Source: Massilia glaciei (lineage in GTDB: Bacteria > Pseudomonadota > Gammaproteobacteria > Burkholderiales > Burkholderiaceae_D). Taken from it: a DNA stretch of 39,245 nt. The notes beneath the pieces were generated by a model. It was given only the letters and a program-made list of their open reading frames with translations. It searched no databases and was not told the DNA's origin. The translations under genes and the position numbers were made by a program. Location of the stretch: assembly GCF_003011895.2 (NCBI RefSeq), contig NZ_PXWF02000254.1, positions 1 through 39,245 of the forward strand. The letters are read 5' to 3'. Positions 9,178 to 16,517 of the stretch are shown in pieces; the first letter of the stretch is position 1, and each line of letters opens with the position of its first letter.

Positions 9178-9447
9178 ATGCCAATCCAATCGTTCTCTTG
9201 TCCCGACACGCAAGCACTTTTTGTGACGGGTAAGAGCCGCCGATTCGTCAACATCAAGGGTGTGGCCGAGCGCAAGCTGGCACAGCTCGACGCGGCCCCC
9301 TCGGTGAACTTCATGAAGGCCCCGCCGGGTAACGATCTGAAGGAGTACGACGGCGCTTGGCATGTGCGGATCAACGACCAGTGGCGTTTGACCTTCAAGT
9401 GGGGGGAGTGCGGCCCATATGAAGTGCTGATCGAGGACCCGCACTGA
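9178..9447 (+). CDS. higB: HigB-type toxin (RelE/ParE fold)
   Basis: The 89-aa protein is a HigB-1/proteic-killer type toxin, a ribosome-dependent mRNA endonuclease in characterised members. It opens with IQSFSCPDTQALF, has the family helix FVNIKGVAERKLAQLDAA (24-42), the PPGNDLKEYDG loop, and the strand WHVRINDQWRLTFKW (60-75), where the Arg residues correspond to catalytic/basic positions. It is followed by the antitoxin gene after 48 bp, giving the toxin-first order typical of hig loci. It appears intact and full length. The pair lies alone between the VWA gene and the ABC operon with no other mobile features nearby. Confidence 0.93.
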   Translation: MPIQSFSCPDTQALFVTGKSRRFVNIKGVAERKLAQLDAAPSVNFMKAPPGNDLKEYDGAWHVRINDQWRLTFKWGECGPYEVLIEDPH

Positions 9448-9495
9448 GCCGGGCCTGGTCCCGCGTAGAAACCCTGAACAGCCACGGAGGGCATT

Positions 9496-9801
9496 ATGTT
9501 CAAAAATGGTATGCGTCCTATCCACCCAGGCGAGATCTTGGTGGAAGACTACATCAAGCCCATGGGCGTCAGCGTGCGCGCCGTGTCGCTGGCCCTGCAT
9601 GTTCCATACTCACGTCTCAGTGAAATCACTAAAGGCGAGCGCGGCGTATCAGCTGACACGGCTCTTCGTCTGGAACGCTATTTTGGCAGCGAGGCCCAAG
9701 GCTGGTTGAACCTCCAAAGCGCATATGACCTTCGTATCGCCGAAATGTCTGCGGGGAAGGCCATCGCCAAGGCGATCAAGCCGCTTGCATCGACTACTTA
9801 G
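9496..9801 (+). CDS. higA: HigA-type antitoxin (XRE HTH)
   Basis: The 101-aa XRE-family DNA-binding antitoxin neutralises HigB and represses the higBA promoter. It begins with the hallmark MRPIHPGEIL segment, followed by the HTH (about 25-55: VSVRAVSLALHVPYSRLSEITKGERGVSADTALRLERYFG) and the C-terminal helix WLNLQSAYDLRIAE. GGAGGGC precedes the ATG at 9496 at proper spacing. Cotranscription with higB is expected. The ABC operon starts 66 bp after its stop, close enough for read-through, although no functional link is implied. Confidence 0.93.
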   Translation: MFKNGMRPIHPGEILVEDYIKPMGVSVRAVSLALHVPYSRLSEITKGERGVSADTALRLERYFGSEAQGWLNLQSAYDLRIAEMSAGKAIAKAIKPLASTT

Positions 9802-9867
9802 CATGCCAGGGAAGATATGGTGATCGACGTTCCCGACCAAAACCACAACCGCCGAAACGGAGTCCCC

Positions 9868-10899
9868 ATGTCCGGTCCCAAGTTCCGCATCGCACCCGCG
9901 CTGTTCCTGCTCGCCTGTTTCAGCTTCAACGGGGCGGCGTTTGCGCAAGCCATCGAGAAACCGAAGGTCTCGATCGCGGTCGGCGGCAAGCACCTGTTCT
10001 ACTACCTGCCCCTGACCGTGGCCGAGCGGCTCGGCTATTTCAAGGAGGAGGGGCTCAAGGTCGAGATCAGCGATTTCGCGGGCGGTTCCAAGGCCTTGCA
10101 GGCGCTCGTCGGCGGCAGCGCCGACGTCGTTTCCGGCGCCTACGAACACACCATCAACATGCAGGCCAAGGGGCTGCCAATCACGGCCTTCGTGCTGCAG
10201 GGCCGCGCCCCGCAGATCGTGTTCGCCGTCTCCAACAAGACCATGCCCAACTACAAATCGATCGCCGATTTGAAGGGCAAGAAAATCGGTGTCAGCGCGC
10301 CCGGCTCGTCGACCAACACGATGGCCAATTTCGTGTTGGCCAAAGGCGGCTTGAAGCCGGCCGACGTCTCGTTCATCGGCGTCGGCACGGCGGCCGGCGC
10401 GCTCGCCGCGATGCGCTCTGGCCAGATCGACGCGATCGCCAATCTCGATCCCTTGATTACCATGCTGCAGCAAAAGAACGACATCAAGATCATCGCCGAT
10501 ACGCGCACCCTGAAAGACACCCAGGCCGTCTTTGGCGGGCCGATGCCGGCCGGCACGCTATACACCACCGCCGCCTTCCTCAAGAAATACCCGAACACGG
10601 CCCAGGCGCTCGCCAATGCCATGGTGCGCTCGCTCAAGTGGCTGCAAAAAGCGAGCCCGTCCGACATCGTCAATGTGGTGCCCGAGACTTATCTGCTGGG
10701 CGACCGCGCGCTGTATGTGGATACCATCGTGAAAGGACGGGAAGCCGTTTCGCCCGACGGCACGTTCGCGCAGGACGGCGTGAAAACCGCGCTCGCGACC
10801 CTGCAGGCTTTCGATCCGGCACTGGCGTCGAAAAAGATCGACCTGTCCAAGACCTTCACCAACGAGCTCGTGAAAAAAGCCAACGCCAAATACAAGTGA
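9868..10899 (+). CDS. ABC transporter substrate-binding protein (NMT1/SsuA-like)
   Basis: The 343-aa periplasmic binding protein belongs to the NMT1/THI5-like, taurine-sulfonate-nitrate group. An N-terminal signal peptide (about residues 1-26, ending GAAFAQA) is followed by the family core: an early PLTVAERLGYFKEEGL motif, a GGSADVVSGAYEHTINMQAKG loop and the SIADLKGKKIGVSAPGSSTNTMANFVLAKGGL hinge strand. The ligand cannot be assigned; candidates are aliphatic sulfonates, pyrimidine precursors or aromatic acids. The ATG at 9868 has GGAG upstream and yields a good signal peptide, unlike the ATG at 9817. It is the first gene of a three-gene uptake operon. Its last two codons and stop are already part of the 12-bp repeat array that follows. 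Confidence 0.92.
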   Translation: MSGPKFRIAPALFLLACFSFNGAAFAQAIEKPKVSIAVGGKHLFYYLPLTVAERLGYFKEEGLKVEISDFAGGSKALQALVGGSADVVSGAYEHTINMQAKGLPITAFVLQGRAPQIVFAVSNKTMPNYKSIADLKGKKIGVSAPGSSTNTMANFVLAKGGLKPADVSFIGVGTAAGALAAMRSGQIDAIANLDPLITMLQQKNDIKIIADTRTLKDTQAVFGGPMPAGTLYTTAAFLKKYPNTAQALANAMVRSLKWLQKASPSDIVNVVPETYLLGDRALYVDTIVKGREAVSPDGTFAQDGVKTALATLQAFDPALASKKIDLSKTFTNELVKKANAKYK

Positions 10900-11012
10900 A
10901 TTCACAAGTGGATTCACAAGTAACTTCACAAATAACTTCGCAAGTAACTTCGCAAGTAACTTCGCAAGCAACTTCGCAAGCAACTTCGCAAGCAACTTCG
11001 CAAGCAACCCGG
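10894..11012 (+). repeat. 12-bp tandem repeat array between binding-protein and ATPase genes
   Basis: Nine complete 12-bp units (10894-11001) plus a partial tenth (11002-11012) follow the pattern AAGYAACTTCGC. The first units have diverged (AAGTGAATTCAC, AAGTGGATTCAC), the middle ones read AAGTAACTTCGC and the last three are identical AAGCAACTTCGC, a gradient that suggests expansion from the 3' end. The unit is four codons long, so the tract is open in several frames. In the frame of the ATPase gene it reads as (V/A)TSQ repeats. Confidence 0.95.
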
Positions 11013-11018
11013 ACCTCA

Positions 11019-11828
11019 ATGACGCCGGCGCTTTCACTCGACAACATCAGTTGCACCTTCGTCTCCAAAGACGACAGGACGCAGCGCTACACGGCGGTTG
11101 CCGACACCACGCTGCACATCGCCCCGGGCGAGTTCGTCTCGGTGGTCGGGCCCACCGGTTGTGGCAAATCGACCCTGCTCAACGTCGCCGCCGGCTTGCT
11201 CGCGCCGTCCGCCGGCAGCGTCAAGGCCTTCGGTGAACCCCTGGCCGGCGTCAACCGCCGCGCCGGCTACATGTTCCAGTCTGAAGCCTTGATGCCTTGG
11301 CGCAGCGCCTTGCAGAACGTCATCGCCGGCCTGCAGTTCCGCGGCATGGACGCGCGCGAGGCCGGGCGGCTCGGCCAGGACTGGCTGGCCCGGGTCGGTC
11401 TGCAAGGTTTTGGCGACCGCTACCCGCACCAGCTCTCGGGCGGCATGCGCAAGCGCGTCGCCCTGGCCCAGACCCTGATCCTCGACCCCGACATCATCTT
11501 GATGGACGAACCGTTTTCGTCGCTCGACATCCAGACGCGCCAGTTGATGGAGAACGAGGTGCTCGACCTGTGGAGCGCCAAGAAAAAAGCCGTCCTGTTC
11601 ATCACGCACGACCTCGACGAGGCCATCGCCATGTCGGACCGCGTGGTGGTGCTCTCGGCCGGGCCCGCGACCCATCCCATCGGCGAGTTCGGCATCGACC
11701 TGGCGCGTCCGCGCGATGTGGCCGAGGTGCGCGGCGATCCGCGGTTTGTCGACCTGCACCGGCAGATATGGGGTGTGCTGCGCGAAGAGGTGCTCAAGGG
11801 CTATCAGCAGCAAAAGGCGCGGGTTTAG
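11019..11828 (+). CDS. ABC transporter ATP-binding protein (SsuB/TauB-like)
   Basis: The 269-aa ATPase subunit shows Walker A GPTGCGKST (44-52), Q-loop Q87, signature LSGGM (139-143), Walker B ILMDEP (about 160-165) and the switch His in ITHD (H197). It powers uptake with the permease encoded two bases downstream. The ATG at 11019 is the start that fits the family. However, the same frame is open upstream without interruption, and a GTG at 10896 overlaps the TGA of the binding-protein gene. Starting there would add 41 residues made mostly of (V/A)TSQ repeats. Neither start has a strong Shine-Dalgarno, so coupled initiation at the GTG is possible. Confidence 0.93.
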   Translation: MTPALSLDNISCTFVSKDDRTQRYTAVADTTLHIAPGEFVSVVGPTGCGKSTLLNVAAGLLAPSAGSVKAFGEPLAGVNRRAGYMFQSEALMPWRSALQNVIAGLQFRGMDAREAGRLGQDWLARVGLQGFGDRYPHQLSGGMRKRVALAQTLILDPDIILMDEPFSSLDIQTRQLMENEVLDLWSAKKKAVLFITHDLDEAIAMSDRVVVLSAGPATHPIGEFGIDLARPRDVAEVRGDPRFVDLHRQIWGVLREEVLKGYQQQKARV

Positions 11829-11829
11829 C

Positions 11830-12681
11830 ATGTGGAAATGGCTGAAACCGAATCAAAACAATCTGCGCGCCTGGCAGGCGCTGGTGCTGGTCGTCTTCTT
11901 CGCGGTGTGGCACTTCGCCACGCGCGACCCGCAAACCGCCTTTTTCTTCGGCGAACCGCTCAAGGTCATGGCGCGCGTCTGGCAATGGTTCACCGTCGGC
12001 AGCGGAACGCTCGAGGTCGGCTTCGGCGACAGCACCTGGTTCACCTTGCATTTTCCGGGGGAGATCTATCCGCATCTGCTGGTCACCCTCACCGAGACCA
12101 TGCTGGCCTTTGTCATCGGCATCTCGCTCGGACTCGGCGCCGGCCTGTGGCTGGCGCTGTCGCCGCTGACGTCGGCGATCCTCGACCCCTACATCAAGGC
12201 GGCCAATTCGATGCCGCGCGTGATCCTGGCGCCGATTTTCGCGATGTGGTTCGGCCTGGGCATCTGGTCGAAGGTCGCGCTGGCGGTGACGCTGGTGTTC
12301 TTCATCGTGTTCTTCAACGTCTACCAGGGCGTCAGGGAAGTGAGCCCGGTCGTGCTGTCGAACGCCAAAATGCTGGGCGCGAGCCGGCGCCAGTTGCTGC
12401 GCGCGGTCTACCTGCCGTCGGCCACCTCGTGGGTGTTCTCCAGCCTGCACACCGCGGTCGGCCTCGCGTTCGTCGGCGCCATCGTGGGCGAGTACCTCGG
12501 TTCCGCGCGCGGGGTCGGCTACCTGATTTTGCAGGCGGAGGGCACTTTCGACATCAACACCGTCTTTGCCGGCATCCTGGTGCTGACCGCGTTCGCGCTG
12601 GCGCTCGATGCCGCGGTCGGGCTGGTCGAAAAGCGATTGATGAAATGGCAGCCCAGGTCGGGCGAGACGGAAAAACTGTGA
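11830..12681 (+). CDS. ABC transporter permease (SsuC/TauC-like)
   Basis: The 283-aa inner-membrane permease is of the BPD_transp_1 family. It has about six helices and a periplasmic loop after the first one (residues ~35-75). The cytoplasmic coupling helix is NAKMLGASRRQLLRAVYLPSATSWV (EAA loop), which contacts the ATPase. The start ATG is two bases past the ATPase stop, so translation is probably coupled. An intrinsic terminator follows directly, closing the operon. No enzyme gene accompanies the transporter, so its substrate stays unknown. Confidence 0.92.
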   Translation: MWKWLKPNQNNLRAWQALVLVVFFAVWHFATRDPQTAFFFGEPLKVMARVWQWFTVGSGTLEVGFGDSTWFTLHFPGEIYPHLLVTLTETMLAFVIGISLGLGAGLWLALSPLTSAILDPYIKAANSMPRVILAPIFAMWFGLGIWSKVALAVTLVFFIVFFNVYQGVREVSPVVLSNAKMLGASRRQLLRAVYLPSATSWVFSSLHTAVGLAFVGAIVGEYLGSARGVGYLILQAEGTFDINTVFAGILVLTAFALALDAAVGLVEKRLMKWQPRSGETEKL

Positions 12682-12691
12682 CACCCGATGA

Positions 12692-12721
12692 AAATGCCGC
12701 CCGCTGGGGCGGCATTTTTTT
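12692..12721 (+). terminator. Rho-independent terminator of the ABC operon
   Basis: The stem ATGCCGCCC (12694-12702) / GGGCGGCAT (12707-12715) closes a GCTG loop and is followed by a run of seven T to 12721; A residues precede it, so it may act in both directions. It lies 13 bp past the permease stop. Confidence 0.93.
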
Positions 12722-12722
12722 G

Positions 12723-12829
12723 TCAGTGCAGCAGGGTTTGGATGGCGTGCGCCGGGATGTCGACCAGGGCTTCGAGCGCGCTCACCTGGGTGCCCGCCTG
12801 CGCGCTGACCTTGACCTGCGCGCGCGCTG
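12723..12829 (-). pseudogene. Possible C-terminal remnant of an unidentified minus-strand gene
   Basis: On the minus strand the segment reads as a plausible protein tail (VSAQAGTQVSALEALVD, IPAHAIQTLLH, then TGA at 12723-12725). Upstream, the frame runs into sequence that clearly codes on the plus strand for PhyH. This suggests the end of another gene was joined to the PhyH fragment at about 12825. No family is recognised and the stretch may be chance coding. Confidence 0.25.
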
Positions 12830-13258
12830 GACCAGTCGACGCGCGCGAACGGCTGCATGCGGGTGATCCCGCGCAGCCACGTCGAGGGCACGGCCGGCTA
12901 CAGCGACTACGAACCGGCGCTCGGCGAGTCGGTGTTCCCGACCGAGATCTGCAAGCCGCAGCGCGACGACGATCGCGCGGTGTATCTGGAGCTGGCGCCG
13001 AACCAGGCCTCGCTGCACGACGCGCGGATCCAGCACGGCTCCGAGGCCAACAACTCGGACCAGCGCCGCTGCGGCTGGACCTTGCGTTTTTGTTCGACCC
13101 GCTCGCGCTTCGCCGAAGCCTCGTGGGACGGCGCCCACCAGGTCTACCTGGCGCAGGGCGTGGACCACGCCGGCAACCGCTACGCCGAACCGGGCAGGGC
13201 GTATCCCGAGGTGCTGGAGCGGCGCCTCGACACGCGGCGCTACCGCCACAGCCACTGA
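12824..13258 (+). pseudogene. 5'-truncated phytanoyl-CoA dioxygenase (PhyH) family remnant
   Basis: The frame encodes LDQSTRANGCMRVIPRSH followed by a typical PhyH C-terminal half: a loop with PNQASLHDARIQHGSEAN carrying the distal iron-binding His and the 2-oxoglutarate-side Arg in RRCGWTLRF, then QVYLAQGVDHAGNRY. These Fe(II)/2-oxoglutarate oxygenases normally have about 250-300 residues, and the N-terminal half with the HxD motif is missing. A TGA sits just upstream in the same frame (12812-12814). The only ATG (12857) lies in the middle of the fold, so the gene is best read as a remnant. It is followed by a broken AraC gene on the same strand. Confidence 0.75.
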
Positions 13259-13259
13259 A

Positions 13260-13294
13260 CGATCGCGCCCGATTCCGTTTGGCGATCGCGCCCG
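13260..13294 (+). promoter_or_regulatory. 12-bp direct repeat just upstream of the AraC gene
   Basis: CGATCGCGCCCG occurs at 13260-13271 and again at 13283-13294, a 23-bp period (about two helical turns), ending 19 bp before the AraC ATG. AraC-family proteins commonly bind direct repeats of about this spacing, so this could be an autoregulatory site. That role is inferred only. Confidence 0.35.
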
Positions 13295-13313
13295 GCGCCA
13301 CTAAACTGAATTG

Positions 13314-13911
13314 ATGCGCACGCTCCTCTTCGATGGACTTCCCAACAGCATCGGCCGGCACCACATCGCCCATCTCGAATGCGCCGGCGGCGATGCGCTC
13401 GAATTCATCAACCTGGCGGTGGCGCCGGCCTGGCTCGACGCCTTCATCGCGACGCTCTCGCCCGCGCCCTCGCCCTTGCCGCCGCTGAGCGCCCACCTGC
13501 AGCTGTCCGCTGGCGAGCACGAACAATGCGCGCGCGCGCTGCGCCAGCTGCTCTCCGATGGCGGGGCCGACCCCACGCAATTGGCGGGCGCGCTGGCGCG
13601 CGGCGCTGTTTGCGCAGCGCGGCGTGGGCCAGCCGCTGCGCTACTGGCAGGAGCAGGCCGGGGTCAGTCCCGAGCACCTGGCGCGCTCGTGCCGCCGCCA
13701 TTACGGCGACAGTCCCAGCGGCCTGCTGGTGCGCGCGCGGCTCGAATGGGCCTGCGACCAGCTGCGCCGGGACGATGTGCGCGTCGTCGACCTGGCCTAC
13801 GACGCCGGCTTCGACAACCTCTCGTATTTCTACCGCTGCTTCCGGGGCGCCTACGGCTGCACCCCGCTCGACTGGCTGGCCCGCGAGCGCGCCGGCGCCG
13901 TGCCGTTTTAG
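13314..13911 (+). pseudogene. AraC family transcriptional regulator, frameshifted
   Basis: The N-terminal part (from ATG 13314, beginning MRTLLFDGLPNSIGRHHIAH) and the C-terminal DNA-binding part are in different frames. The switch occurs near 13600-13606 in the run GCGCGCGGCGCTG, where a single extra G would explain it. The second half carries both AraC helix-turn-helices: QPLRYWQEQAGVSPEHLARSCRRHYGDSP and VVDLAYDAGFDNLSYFYRCFRGAYGCTP. Rejoined, the protein would be about 198 aa with a short N-terminal sensing domain. It may have regulated the adjacent PhyH and sugar isomerase genes, a grouping often seen for PhyH oxygenases. A sequencing error in this GC repeat is the alternative to a real mutation. 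Confidence 0.8.
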
Positions 13912-14723
13912 TCCGCGAGCAGGCGCGCGCGCAGGGTGTCGCGCATCCAGCGGTTCACCAGCCAGGCGTCGGCGGCCGGGGTGTCGCCGGGGCCGGTCGC
14001 CGGCATGTACGGCGCCGGGCCGAATTCCGGCGTGATGGTCAGCCACGGCGCGCCGGATGCGCGGCGCGCGGCCGCGATGCGCCGCCATAGGCCAAGGTGG
14101 CGTTCGAGCCAGGGGGCCGCGCCGGGGCTGGCCGGGTCGGCCACCTGCGGGCCCTCGTTGAAGCCGACGCGCGCGTGGATGTGGCGCGCCGCCGCCACCG
14201 TGCGCGCCAGCGCCTCCTCCTGGTCCGACAGGTCGCTCTCGTGCACGCAGAACCAGTGCGAAAAATCGGCGGTCACGGTCAGCCCGGGAAAGGCCTCGAG
14301 GTAGCGCACCGTGTCGGGCGCGTTGTACAGCGCGCGGCCGCGGTGCAGTTCGTGGTGCGGGGCCAGGCCGTGGCTGCGGGCCAGGCCGTCGGCGTGGCGC
14401 AGGATGCGCAGGTTGGCGTCGAAGCCGAACCAGTCGCGCCCGCTGTGGCAGTTGATGAACAGCGGTGCGCAGGCGGCGGCCATCGGCACCAGCCGGTCGA
14501 GCGAGGCGATGTGTTGGTCGGCGTTGGCGCCGCTGGTGACGATCTGGCCCACCAGGAGCAGGCTGGCGGCGCGGTGCAGCTCGGCGATCTCGGTCGGCGC
14601 TTCGGACACGCCGGGCAGGTACAGCTCGGTGGCGTCGTAGCCGTCGGCGCGGCATTCCGCCAAAAAGGCGGGCAGGCTGGCATCGGGGCGTTCCCACTTG
14701 GATTTGGCGTACAGGATTTGCAT
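13908..14723 (-). CDS. Sugar phosphate isomerase/epimerase-like TIM-barrel protein
   Basis: The 271-aa product belongs to the xylose isomerase-like TIM barrel family (AP endonuclease 2 superfamily). Visible elements are the ILYAKSKWER first strand, the GYDATELYL second strand, SGRDWF with a metal-site neighbourhood at about 95-105, HHELHRGRALYN (a likely metal ligand Glu in HELH), VTADFSHWFCV (Asp/His ligands), HARVGFNEGPQV and the final Glu of TITPEFGPAPY. Such enzymes isomerise sugars or inositol derivatives with a divalent metal. The substrate is unknown. The ATG at 14723 is chosen since the barrel starts there. Its 3' end overlaps the stop of the AraC gene by four bases. Confidence 0.85.
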   Translation of the reverse strand: MQILYAKSKWERPDASLPAFLAECRADGYDATELYLPGVSEAPTEIAELHRAASLLLVGQIVTSGANADQHIASLDRLVPMAAACAPLFINCHSGRDWFGFDANLRILRHADGLARSHGLAPHHELHRGRALYNAPDTVRYLEAFPGLTVTADFSHWFCVHESDLSDQEEALARTVAAARHIHARVGFNEGPQVADPASPGAAPWLERHLGLWRRIAAARRASGAPWLTITPEFGPAPYMPATGPGDTPAADAWLVNRWMRDTLRARLLAD

Positions 14724-14830
14724 GGCTCGAAGGGCACCCCATGCTAGCGGCGGCCCGGCCGCGGCGTCCTGCACGGCGTTGATGCCAAGAGTGTAGCCGG
14801 TTGATCCTGAGATGGGTGGAATTATTGCAT

Positions 14831-14911
14831 TGTTGACAATGTATCCCCGCCCGGGGCATGATGTCCCTGCTCCACGGAAAGGTTTTCAGGCATTGGCCAC
14901 ATGCAATGATC
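14831..14911 (+). promoter_or_regulatory. Conserved promoter-like element, copy A
   Basis: This segment closely matches 24508-24587. Both begin TGTTGACA (a consensus -35), have an 18- or 17-bp spacer rich in C and G, and then an ATGATGT block containing a -10-like hexamer (CATGAT here). A 47-bp tract follows in which 38 positions are identical between the copies, including GCTCCACGG, GTTTTCAGGC, TTGGCC and a closing ATGATC. Here it ends 35 bp before the ATG of the unrecognised 204-aa protein. Translations of the two copies are not conserved, so this looks regulatory rather than coding. Confidence 0.65.
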
Positions 14912-14946
14912 TAGCGCGTCGACTATTAAGCACAGGAGGAGTAAGC

Positions 14947-15561
14947 ATGGATATCAAGCTCAATTTCGTCAATCAATCGAACGACGAGAACAACTCGCAG
15001 GTCGTGATTTTTCAAAAGAACGTCGCGAGCGGTGTCGAAGAACCTGCCGTGGCTTGGCGGGTCATTGATTGCGGCGTCAACGATAGCCACCCATTCGTCT
15101 TTCCAATGGCGATGTCGGTGGCGGCGAGCGATGCCCACGGAAACTTTTCGCCGCAAATGCCGGCCCAGAACGGCCAGGCGTTCGACTACACGGCAGGCGC
15201 CTCGGGCAACACCCTGGCCGACGCGGGCATGAGCACAAGCGCCTCCGAAGTGCATGTCCGCAACAAGGCCGTCATCGGTGCCATCGATGCCAGTATTTTC
15301 AAGGACGGGAAGATAATGGCCGTCAAGACATCGATCGCGCCTGGCCAGCAAGCCGTGTTTCAGTTCAAGCCGACGATCTGGATCGGCGTCGCCTCGCAAA
15401 TCGGGCAAGGTGAAGTGATGAATACGGCAATCCTCTCCAACGTCAACACGGAATTGTCGCTGCTCGGCATTGCACGCGCCGATATCATCATGCGCGGCGG
15501 CGGTCCTGGTAAGACGTCAAGCGCGTTCACCTTCACGCTGGCCAATGTGGTCATGGCATAA
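14947..15561 (+). CDS. Unrecognised 204-aa protein, beta-rich
   Basis: The start at 14947 is fixed by AGGAGGAG seven bases upstream, one of the strongest ribosome sites in the window. The product has no signal peptide or TM helix and is rich in Asn, Ser, Ala and beta-strand-forming stretches: an opening MDIKLNFVNQSNDENNSQVV, FQKNV, VFQFKPTIWIGVASQ, and a closing GGGPGKTSSAFTFTLANVVMA. I have a vague impression of a conserved family of similar length annotated as hypothetical in proteobacteria, but assign no function. It is a single-gene unit behind the promoter-like element at 14831-14911, and the codon use matches its neighbours. It converges with the PH-domain gene 115 bp downstream. Confidence 0.8.
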   Translation: MDIKLNFVNQSNDENNSQVVIFQKNVASGVEEPAVAWRVIDCGVNDSHPFVFPMAMSVAASDAHGNFSPQMPAQNGQAFDYTAGASGNTLADAGMSTSASEVHVRNKAVIGAIDASIFKDGKIMAVKTSIAPGQQAVFQFKPTIWIGVASQIGQGEVMNTAILSNVNTELSLLGIARADIIMRGGGPGKTSSAFTFTLANVVMA

Positions 15562-15676
15562 AACGCTGGTCGCGCCGCGCGCCCGCCCCGGCCGCGGACG
15601 GTGCGCGGGTGGAACCGTCTTCCCGAGGGGCATCAATTTCGAGCGGCGGCCGACGACCGCGCTTCGCTTTTGTGCG

Positions 15677-16219
15677 TCAGGCGCGCTCGCGCCGCATGAG
15701 GGAGATGATCTCGTCGAGCTTGCGTTCGATCCCGCGCAGGGCCTCGGTCTGGGCGTCCGACGCCGCGTCCGCGTTGGGCGGGCCGCCGCGTTGTTGCTGC
15801 TTGAGCGCGTCGCGCGCGGCCAGGATGCGGTTGCGGAATTGCTGGGCGTCGACGATGCCGGTCAGGTGCATGTCGTTGGCCTGGCCGGCGCTGCTGCCGG
15901 CGGTCTCGAATTTCAATGTGCTCAGATGGAAGTGGCGCAGGACCGGGCCCTCCACAAACGTCACGTCCTGGATGTTCTCGAGCGGGATGGTTTTTTCGAC
16001 CTGTATGAAAATCCCCTTCCGGTAGCGCAGCGTCTTGTCGCTCAGATGGCATTCGAGACGCTCGTAATAGTGCCGCGCCCACCAGCGGCCCACGCCAAGG
16101 AACCAGATGATCGCCAAGGGAATGCCGATGATCGTGACGATCATCGTGAAGCCGATCTGCACGACCAGGAAGGGCTTGATCAGGGGATTGATTTTGGCTT
16201 GGAAGATTTCGTCGGACAT
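15677..16219 (-). CDS. PH domain-containing membrane protein
   Basis: The 180-aa protein starts with a short soluble leader, has one long or two short hydrophobic segments (about 15-48), and then a bacterial PH (bPH2/YdbT-like) domain at about 55-125. The domain is recognised by YERLECHLSDKTLRYRKGIF and VEKTIPLENIQDVTFVEGPVLRHF, a pattern typical of the YdbS/YdbT family. The C-terminal 45 residues are charged and probably coiled-coil (DAQTEALRGIERKLDEIISLMRRERA). The role is unknown; relatives sit in the membrane and affect envelope stress. The ATG at 16219 is preferred because similarity begins at MSDEIFQAK. It is transcribed divergently from the alanine symporter gene. Confidence 0.85.
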   Translation of the reverse strand: MSDEIFQAKINPLIKPFLVVQIGFTMIVTIIGIPLAIIWFLGVGRWWARHYYERLECHLSDKTLRYRKGIFIQVEKTIPLENIQDVTFVEGPVLRHFHLSTLKFETAGSSAGQANDMHLTGIVDAQQFRNRILAARDALKQQQRGGPPNADAASDAQTEALRGIERKLDEIISLMRRERA

Positions 16220-16517
16220 GGTCGGCGCCTCGCTCGGTTGGTTTGGATACGCCCAGTGTAGTGGAAACATTGCCAATGTCTATCACGTCGTAAAAATGCC
16301 AAGGCATGCGCGGAAAGTGCGCCACCGCGGCGCCCAAGGGACCAAAACATGTCTTTCTTGGAATTAATCACTTAAAATGCGAACTCGCATGTCTGGGTAA
16401 CAGGCAACGTCCGAAGATCGCCCATGGTGCCGACACCGCTCCCCCACGGTCGTAAATTGATCCGCCCCCCGCCACAAGCACGGGAGCCAAGCTTCACACG
16501 TACAACAAGAGGTTTAA
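16220..16517. promoter_or_regulatory. Divergent promoter region between PH-protein and symporter genes
   Basis: These 298 bp hold no gene. An AT-richer block at 16355-16380 includes TTAAAAT, a possible -10 for the rightward gene. It overlaps a perfect 6-2-6 palindrome, ATGCGA-AC-TCGCAT (16377-16390), which could be an operator. AAGAGG just before 16518 is the symporter ribosome site. The roles of the palindrome and the -10 are inferred only. Confidence 0.35.

Noticed and set aside
10894-11012. CRISPR-like repeat array
   Set aside because: The 12-bp units are contiguous with no spacers; it is a simple tandem repeat.
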